Source of the DNA: Candidatus Nanopelagicales bacterium
GTDB lineage: Bacteria; Actinomycetota; Actinomycetes; S36-B12
NCBI GenBank assembly: GCA_018401415.1
Contig: JAGYKV010000017.1
Coordinates: forward strand, 1-64,000
DNA length: 64,000 nucleotides
Reading direction: 5' to 3'
Part shown: positions 58,386 through 64,000 of the stretch, one piece after another
Layout: each line of letters opens with the position of its first letter
How positions within the stretch are numbered: position 1 is the first letter of the stretch
Notes under the pieces: model-generated
The model's input: only the letters and a program-made list of their open reading frames with translations
Told to the model about the DNA's origin: nothing
The model's database searches: none
Position numbers and translations under genes: made by a program

Positions 58386-59541
58386 GTGGCGGCAGAGTTG
58401 GGTCCAATGGTCGGCTTTATCGGTGCTGGTCAACTTGCCCGCATGAGTGCCGCTCCCGCCGCAGCACTCGGCATTGGATTCGCTGTTCTTGCCAATTCCC
58501 CCGATGAACCGGCAGCACTGGTCAGCAGCTCGGGTCACGGTCGGATCCAAAGATGACCCGACCACGGTGGGTGAGTTCGCTCGCAGCTGCGATGTCGTCA
58601 CTTTTGATCATGAACTGGTAACACCGGAAGTCCTGCAAGCACTCACCGATTCGGGTGTCCCGTTCTATCCGTCCGCATCGGCCGTTGTATTTGCCCAAGA
58701 CAAATTACTCATGCGCCGGGCATTGACCGATCTCGGTATTCCTTGCCCCACCTGGCGCCACATCACATCCCAGACAGATGCTCAAGATTTTGCGGAGGTA
58801 GTCGGGTATCCATTTATTCTCAAAACATCGCGTGGGGGTTATGACGGTCGGGGAGTCTGGACAATTGAGGGCCCGGAGCAACTTGCGGAAGTTCTGGCTC
58901 AGCCATTGCCCGCCAATGGTGAGTGGCTGGCTGAAGCCATGATTGCCTTCACCCGGGAACTCTCCGCGCAAGTTGCCCGGTCACCGGGTAACCAGTGTGT
59001 GGCGTATCCGGTAGTCCAGACCACTCAACGCAATGGAATTTGCGCTGAAGTTATTTCACCGGCACCTGACTTGGATCCGCGCCGAGCCGAGCAGGCTCAG
59101 GAGATTGCCCTGCGCATTGCCCGTGAACTAGATGTTGTGGGAATGCTGGCCGTTGAACTCTTTGACACCGGCACCGAATTGTTGGTGAATGAACTTGCCA
59201 TGCGCCCGCACAACTCCGGGCATTGGAGCATTGAAGGTGCGGTCACGAGTCAATTCGAAAATCACCTGCGCGCAATCCTCGACCTCCCCTTGGGCACACC
59301 ACGCGCTATTGCGCCCTGGTCGGTCATGGGAAATATTCTCGGGGCTGATGTCGGCGACCTGTATTCCGCCTACAAACACGTGTTTGCCCGCGACCCTGGG
59401 CTGCATGTTCACCTTTATGGCAAAGAAGTGAAACCGGGTCGAAAAGTGGGACATGTGACCGCCGTCGGAAGTGACCTGTCAGACTTGCGCAACCGAGTGA
59501 ATCACGCCACCGGATATTTCTCAGGAGACATTAATGAGTAG
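58386..59541 (+). CDS. purK: 5-(carboxyamino)imidazole ribonucleotide synthase, one frameshift
   Basis: About 385 residues after joining two frames. GTG 58386 (alternative ATG 58407) gives [12 protein letters not shown], the N-terminal nucleotide-binding loop of PurK, then [18 protein letters not shown]. The frame breaks near 58530 and the ATP-grasp domain continues in another frame: [35 protein letters not shown]. Catalyses ATP-dependent conversion of AIR to N5-CAIR in purine synthesis. It overlaps purE by eight bases. Loss of this essential step is unlikely in a cell that keeps purE intact, so the break is probably a sequencing error. Confidence 0.85.
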
Positions 59542-60019
59542 TGCACGCGTCGCCATTTGCATGGGCAGTGATTCGGACTGGCCCACCATGCAGGATGCTG
59601 TCGAGATTCTCACCGAACTGGGAATCAGCAACACTCCCATGGTCCTCTCCGCCCACCGCATGCCCAAAGAAATGGTGGCATTCGCTGAAGGTGCTCGTGA
59701 TCAAGGCTTCGAAGTAATCATTGCCGGTGCCGGAGGAGCAGCCCACCTCCCCGGCATGATCGCTTCCCTGACCACCCTGCCCGTGATTGGTGTGCCGGTT
59801 GCCGTTGGCTCACTAGATGGCATGGACTCTCTTTTATCGATTGTGCAAATGCCAGCAGGTATTCCCGTGGCCACGGTTGCAATTGGCAATGCAAAAAATG
59901 CGGGCCTACTTGCCGCTCGGATTCTGGGTGTGAGTGATTCAGCCATTGCGCAAAAACTTACCGACTACGCCACCGAGCTCAATGAATCCGCCAAAAAACG
60001 CGGGGAAAATCTCAACTAG
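59534..60019 (+). CDS. purE: 5-(carboxyamino)imidazole ribonucleotide mutase
   Basis: 161 residues, class I Pur[12 protein letters not shown] near residue 9, SAHRMPKEM near 44 and [12 protein letters not shown] near 67 are the active-site segments. Converts N5-CAIR to CAIR. Overlaps purK, so the two are co-expressed. Confidence 0.95.
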   Translation: MSSARVAICMGSDSDWPTMQDAVEILTELGISNTPMVLSAHRMPKEMVAFAEGARDQGFEVIIAGAGGAAHLPGMIASLTTLPVIGVPVAVGSLDGMDSLLSIVQMPAGIPVATVAIGNAKNAGLLAARILGVSDSAIAQKLTDYATELNESAKKRGENLN

Positions 60020-60045
60020 AAACACGCGGCCACTCGTTGGATCTG

Positions 60046-60349
60046 TCAGGCAGCGGTACCGGCCCACGGCTTAATCTTCTTCAGCACCTGCGCCAGTTCG
60101 CGCTGAGCAACTTCTATTTCGTATGCAGTTTGGGCACGCAGCCAGTAACCATCGGATAGACCAAAGAATCGACACAGTCTCAAGTCAGTATCAGCAGTGA
60201 TCGCGCGCTTACCGTTAACAATGGCACCGATGCGCTGCGCCGGAACGTCAATTTCCTTGGCCAAACGGTATCGAGATAACCCCATCGGGGACATGAACTC
60301 TTCCCACAGCAACTCTCCCGGAGTCGACCGGATCAAGAACGCGTGCCAT
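60046..60349 (-). CDS. HigA-like XRE antitoxin/regulator, probable frameshift near the start
   Basis: About 100 residues. TPGELLWEEFMSPMGLSRYR and LAKEIDVPAQRIGAIVNGKR form the HigA helix-turn-helix, ending QVLKKIKPWAGTAA. The best start is ATG 60349 with GGGAGGAG upstream, giving MARVLDPV; one base then has to be skipped near 60325 to enter the helix-turn-helix frame. The open frame reaching 60432 would bury the operator in the coding region, so I reject it. I see no HigB toxin beside it; it may be an orphan antitoxin or a solitary regulator. Confidence 0.7.
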
Positions 60350-60388
60350 CTTCTCCTCCCGTCTAACAAAACGATCACAACCTCAATA

Positions 60389-60405
60389 GTAACGCGTAGC
60401 GTTAC
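60389..60405. promoter_or_regulatory. Perfect inverted repeat, likely HigA operator
   Basis: GTAACGC-GTA-GCGTTAC, 7-bp arms with a 3-base spacer, 40 bases upstream of the HigA-like start. Spacing and symmetry fit autorepression by a dimeric helix-turn-helix protein. A second, looser repeat GACTT-AACGC-AAGTC lies at about 60442-60456. Confidence 0.6.
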
Positions 60406-60565
60406 TACAGTCGTGTGCATGAAGGAATCCAACTTGCTCTTGACTTAACGCAAGTCATGGACCAGCCGATCGCTTTAACTCCGCGCTAAATGGCAGTCCT
60501 CACACGACTAAGAAAGCACAACGAAGAACGAAAGGAATGCATAATTTAATTTGAATGATGAAGTG

Positions 60566-61396
60566 CTAAAAAGCCCGGATCGGACGAACCCGCAGCGGGT
60601 CGCTCTTGGCGACGGTGGACTGATAGCCACTACCCAAATCCTGGTACCACGCGAAGTTCGTGCTGGACTGACTCGAACTCCAGTAATTGCCGCTAGCAAT
60701 CCCGTACGTCACTGTGTCGAAACCACTAACCTGAGAGTAGGTATACATCGCATTCAACTCATCTCTGGATGGCAGGAACCAATCCGTGAAGCCACCTTCG
60801 CTGTACGCGGTTGCTTCGTTCGCGGCACCACTGGTACACGCACCAACAGCGATCATTAACGCTGTGTTTGCACTACCGTCGCCAACTGCCGTGCCGTCTG
60901 CACCACGGACATCTAGAGACGTGTTATTGCACCATTCCAGCAGCGGCGTATCGTCACTGGAGGACCCACTCCACGTGTTTGGCGCCATTTCATATGTCTT
61001 GCCACCGGAGATCAGGAATACGAGTCCACCACCGGGTCCGATATCACCTACGGCATACGACCTAGCCGAAGTTGCAGAGCGTGCCCAGGTGATGCTTCTG
61101 GTGCAGGTCCACCCGCCGCTGCCGTTGTTGGCCCACCGTTCCCAACTTGGATGCCATGTTGGCCCGGAAATCGGGTCAGAGGGGTTGGCCCACGAAGCAC
61201 GCCACTCACTCATTGATTCCGGTGGACTATCACAGGTAGCTGTTTGGCTGGCCCGCTGATATGACTGCACCTGCACCGAATCAGCAGCAGCAGCGTTCGC
61301 ACCGAAGAGCATGCCGGCAACCATGACTAGCGAGGAGCCAATGGCAAGGAAAATGCGTGAACGCGCAGGGGTCACAACCGACTTACGGACCGACAC
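60566..61396 (-). CDS. Secreted DUF1566/Lcl-type C-terminal domain protein
   Basis: 276 residues. Signal peptide (basic start, IFLAIGSSLVMVAGMLFGA, cleavage near ANAAAADS). A Trp-rich region (residues 60-105, with cysteine near 54 and 98) precedes a C-terminal domain with VGDIGPGGGLVFLISGG, WFLPSRDELNAMY, YWSSSQSSTNFAW and a final RVRPIRAF, the pattern of DUF1566 (legionella collagen-like protein C-terminal) modules. Binding partner unknown; related domains bind glycans or glycosaminoglycans. Stands alone on the minus strand. Confidence 0.75.
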   Translation of the reverse strand: MSVRKSVVTPARSRIFLAIGSSLVMVAGMLFGANAAAADSVQVQSYQRASQTATCDSPPESMSEWRASWANPSDPISGPTWHPSWERWANNGSGGWTCTRSITWARSATSARSYAVGDIGPGGGLVFLISGGKTYEMAPNTWSGSSSDDTPLLEWCNNTSLDVRGADGTAVGDGSANTALMIAVGACTSGAANEATAYSEGGFTDWFLPSRDELNAMYTYSQVSGFDTVTYGIASGNYWSSSQSSTNFAWYQDLGSGYQSTVAKSDPLRVRPIRAF

Positions 61397-61501
61397 AACT
61401 GTCTCCCAACACTAGGGACTCACGCCCCGGTGAGCGCGAAACGAAGTGCCCGAAAACTAGCACTTCAGGTGCGTTATTGCACCGACTATTAACCACAAGG
61501 A

Positions 61502-61903
61502 TCAGTTAAGGGTTGCCGGCCACTCGATAACCGGGCAGGTGTCCATCACCATGGTGGCGCCAGCCTGGGTAACTCGCTCGGCTGCTGCGTGATCCACCAC
61601 GCCCACCTGGAACCACACGACTTTGGCGCCGGCCGCGATTGCCTGATCAGCGAATTCACCGGCGCGACTGCTGCGGACAAAAACATCGACAACATCGGGT
61701 GGACCCCACACTTCTGCGGCATCGGCAATTGTTTTAAAGCCTTGTTCGCCGTGAACTATTTCCGCGCGAGGGTAAATGGGAACAATTTGTTTACCGTGTT
61801 CTTGCAGAAATTTTGAAACACCGAAAGCGGCACGGTTGGGGTTATTGCCAAGACCGACCACGAACCACAGGTGGGTTCCGGCCAGAATCTCGGGGATGGT
61901 CAC
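61502..61903 (-). CDS. CoA-binding domain protein (Rossmann fold)
   Basis: 133 residues from GTG 61903, which overlaps the stop of the UDP-glucose dehydrogenase gene (GTGA). VGLGNNPNRAAFGVSKFLQ is the nucleotide-binding start of the succinyl-CoA-synthetase-like CoA-binding family, with DVVDVFVRSS, VVWFQVGVVDHAAA and VMDTCPVIEW further on. Similar small proteins are widespread and of unknown role. Confidence 0.8.
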   Translation of the reverse strand: MTIPEILAGTHLWFVVGLGNNPNRAAFGVSKFLQEHGKQIVPIYPRAEIVHGEQGFKTIADAAEVWGPPDVVDVFVRSSRAGEFADQAIAAGAKVVWFQVGVVDHAAAERVTQAGATMVMDTCPVIEWPATLN

Positions 61904-63216
61904 GCCGCAGGTCGACCCAGTGCTCGAATATTCCAACCGGCCGAACGCCACTTATCAATATCGAGTTTGTTACGGGCATCAATAATATTTGGAGTTCGAA
62001 CAACCGAAATCAACTCACGCGGATCAATTTCACGGTAATCCATCCATTCGGTTCCGTGAATAATCAGGTCCGCATCGGTGGCAGCTTTGGTGATATCGGT
62101 GGAATAGGTCAGTGTGGGGTAGACCCGCTCGGCATTGACAGTTCCTTTGGGATCGTGGACAACAACAACCGCACCGGCATTGGCCAGCGCCACGGCAACA
62201 TCCAATGACGGTGAGTCCCGGACATCGTCACTATCGGGTTTGAAGGTGGCACCGAAAATACAAATGTTTTTACCGCGCAGCACACCCCCCAATTCGTGGG
62301 TGGCAAGGTCAACGGTGTGACTCCTGCGACGAAGGTTGATTTGATCCACCTCGCGCAAGAACGTCAGAGCTTCCTCGGCACCGAGTTCACCCGCACGTGC
62401 CATGAAGGCTCGAATATCTTTTGGTAGACACCCGCCACCAAATCCCAAACCGGCATTGAGGAATCGGTTACCTATTCGAGTGTCGTGGCCAATTGCCTCG
62501 GCAAGTTGCACGACATCTGCTCCGGCTGCTTCACACACTTCAGCCATGGCATTAATAAAGGAAATCTTGGTGGCAAGGAAAGAGTTCGCAGCCACCTTGA
62601 CCAATTCCGCTGTGGGGAAATCGGTGACAAGAAATGGCGTGCCCTTGGCAATCAGTGGTGCATACACCTCGCGCAGGGTTGCCTCCGCCTGCGCGGACTT
62701 CACCCCGATCACCAGGCGATCGGGTTCGAGGGTGTCCTGCACCGCAAAGCCTTCACGTAAAAACTCTGGGTTCCACGCGAGGTCAACACCGGGCGCAGCC
62801 AGCGCCAGTTGCTGGGCAATTGCAGCGGCCGTGCCGACGGGAACGGTGGACTTGCCCACAACAAGATCACCGTCCTTGAGGTGCGGGGCGAGTGAGGTCA
62901 CCGATCCGAAAACCTGGGTCATGTCGGCGGCGTAGGAACCGGACTGCTGGGGGGTGCCCACGCAAATGAAATGCACCGTGGCGAATTCGGCGGCCTCCTC
63001 AAACGAGGTGGTGAATCGCAGACGCCCCGCTTGAATATTTCGTTGGAGAACTTCCTCGAGTTCGGGTTCATAAAACGGGACCTGACCGTCATTGAGGAGG
63101 TCAACTTTGCCCGGCACAACATCAAGTCCGATCACCTCAAAACCCAAATCCGCCATGCAGGCGGCATGGGTAGCTCCGAGATAGCCGGTTCCAATTACCG
63201 AGAGGCGCAGACTCAT
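61900..63216 (-). CDS. UDP-glucose 6-dehydrogenase
   Basis: 438 residues from ATG 63216 (the open frame extends six codons more). Rossmann loop VIGTGYLGATHAACMADLG, the substrate-binding EFLREGFAVQDTLEPDRLV region and the catalytic cysteine in GGGCLPKDIRAF are all present. Oxidises UDP-glucose to UDP-glucuronate, a precursor for capsule or exopolysaccharide sugars, which fits the glycan genes at the other end of the window. Confidence 0.9.
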   Translation of the reverse strand: MSLRLSVIGTGYLGATHAACMADLGFEVIGLDVVPGKVDLLNDGQVPFYEPELEEVLQRNIQAGRLRFTTSFEEAAEFATVHFICVGTPQQSGSYAADMTQVFGSVTSLAPHLKDGDLVVGKSTVPVGTAAAIAQQLALAAPGVDLAWNPEFLREGFAVQDTLEPDRLVIGVKSAQAEATLREVYAPLIAKGTPFLVTDFPTAELVKVAANSFLATKISFINAMAEVCEAAGADVVQLAEAIGHDTRIGNRFLNAGLGFGGGCLPKDIRAFMARAGELGAEEALTFLREVDQINLRRRSHTVDLATHELGGVLRGKNICIFGATFKPDSDDVRDSPSLDVAVALANAGAVVVVHDPKGTVNAERVYPTLTYSTDITKAATDADLIIHGTEWMDYREIDPRELISVVRTPNIIDARNKLDIDKWRSAGWNIRALGRPAA

Positions 63217-63269
63217 GCAGACAAGGTTAGCCATATCAACGACCAGAAAGGCATCTCCGACCCCCTAAA

Positions 63270-63917
63270 GTGTTGACCGTGAGAGGGTCATCTCGCCGAT
63301 CGGGCGCAAACAATGAGCGCGAGGCCAAGATCCGCGACCTGGGTCAGGGTCGGTTCAAGATCACCGTGACCAACCGCGACGCCCTCAGAGCCCTTATTTC
63401 AGCAAGTGCCAGCGATTCCCGGCCGGTGAACGCCCTCACCGTGGTGGTCACCAACGCCAAAGCCCCCCAATGGGGTTGGTCGGGCCGGCCCGGAATCCAA
63501 CCGGTGAGCGCCTCGCTGGTCTGGAATGACTCGGGATTCGAATCAGAATTGGTTTTCGGGAAACCGGTCACGCTCTCGGTCGCGCTGGCGGCCGTTGCCC
63601 GCATGAGCATTCCGCTGCCCACCGGATCACGCGCACCCGATATTGCGTGGGTGCCCACCGCATTGCCCGAGTCAGGATTGGCAGGTGAAACCCTGACCGA
63701 ATTTGTGACCCAGGAGAGCGATCCGCACCTGCGGTTCACCGACCTTGTTATTACCGATTCCACGGTGGTGAGTGTTGGCCATGGATCCCTGATTCAGGTA
63801 AATGGAAATCGTTGGCTGGGATCCAGTACCGCCCGAGATGTGTATGTCGATCCACTTGTGCATCGACCGATTGGTCGCCGGTCTGTTTGTAATGAAATCG
63901 GTAGTGACCGTTGCTGA
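63270..63917 (+). CDS. Unidentified protein at the window edge
   Basis: GTG 63270, 215 residues, no motif recognised. It has a charged start, then alternating beta-type stretches (NALTVVVTNAKAPQWGWSG; PVSASLVWNDSG), ending RSVCNEIGSDRC. A second frame opens near 63838 (MKSVVTVAELDLPEYL) and runs off the window, so the 3' part here may be a frameshifted section of a longer protein or a new gene overlapping it. Divergent from UDP-glucose dehydrogenase by 53 bases; a surface-glycan role would be a guess. Confidence 0.4.
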   Translation: MLTVRGSSRRSGANNEREAKIRDLGQGRFKITVTNRDALRALISASASDSRPVNALTVVVTNAKAPQWGWSGRPGIQPVSASLVWNDSGFESELVFGKPVTLSVALAAVARMSIPLPTGSRAPDIAWVPTALPESGLAGETLTEFVTQESDPHLRFTDLVITDSTVVSVGHGSLIQVNGNRWLGSSTARDVYVDPLVHRPIGRRSVCNEIGSDRC

Positions 63918-64000
63918 ATTAGATCTTCCGGAGTACCTGACCACACCAGATGTCCGCTCCCTCAAAGATATCTGCGTTGTGAGCGGCGCAGAGTCTTTGA

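Overview
The window looks like a chromosome segment of an actinobacterium (class Actinomycetia). The evidence is gene content and order: a biotin-dependent acyl-CoA carboxylase block (accA-type alpha subunit, Maf, epsilon subunit, pccB-type beta subunit) beside birA, a PH-domain protein, gtrA, purK and purE; and a deoC / aldehyde dehydrogenase / truncated aldehyde dehydrogenase / phosphohexomutase / purine nucleoside phosphorylase / LpdA-type flavoprotein block. From general knowledge both orders are common in Actinomycetia. Base composition is moderately GC-rich by eye. A more exact placement (for example a freshwater planktonic lineage) would be a guess.

Layout. 1-7.0 kb: a polysaccharide gene cluster whose reading frames are broken every few dozen bases, yet whose protein motifs can still be read by hopping frames: a SAM methyltransferase (+), a GT2 glycosyltransferase (-), a GT11-like fucosyltransferase (-), a GT4 glycosyltransferase (-), a DUF268-like protein (+) and probably a polytopic membrane protein (-). 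7.0-11.3 kb: two divergent O-antigen ligase/polymerase-like membrane proteins with the same architecture. 11.5-40.2 kb: two giant secreted repeat proteins of about 6,850 and 2,680 residues. Each has an extended signal peptide, a Ser/Thr pentapeptide repeat, an Ig-like domain, long arrays of invasin/Big-1-like modules of two kinds, a Pro-rich linker and a C-terminal OmpA-like domain. 40.4-43.1 kb: a secreted subtilisin-like protease with the same kind of N-terminal layout. 43.2-51.0 kb: nucleoside and deoxyribose catabolism with a RelBE-type toxin-antitoxin pair inside it. 51.1-52.2 kb: a gamma-glutamylcyclotransferase-like gene and a VapBC pair. 52.2-60.0 kb: acyl-CoA carboxylase, biotin ligase and purine genes. 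60.0-64.0 kb: a HigA-like regulator, a secreted DUF1566-type protein, a CoA-binding protein, UDP-glucose dehydrogenase and an unidentified protein at the edge.

How it fits together. The left 43 kb reads as a cell-surface locus: glycan assembly, two ligase/polymerase-like proteins, two giant adhesin-like stalks and a protease that could process them. The notable architecture is an Ig-repeat stalk that ends in an OmpA-like putative peptidoglycan-binding domain instead of an LPXTG sorting signal. Stretches of the larger protein are near-identical at DNA level, including a 1,902-bp tandem duplication, so its length is probably evolving by recombination.

Caution. Single-base frameshifts occur not only in the giant genes but also in housekeeping genes (phosphohexomutase, maf, purK) and many fall at homopolymers. 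I think most are sequencing or assembly errors, with the first 7 kb a badly covered contig end. Genes affected are annotated over their full reconstructed span with the breaks described.
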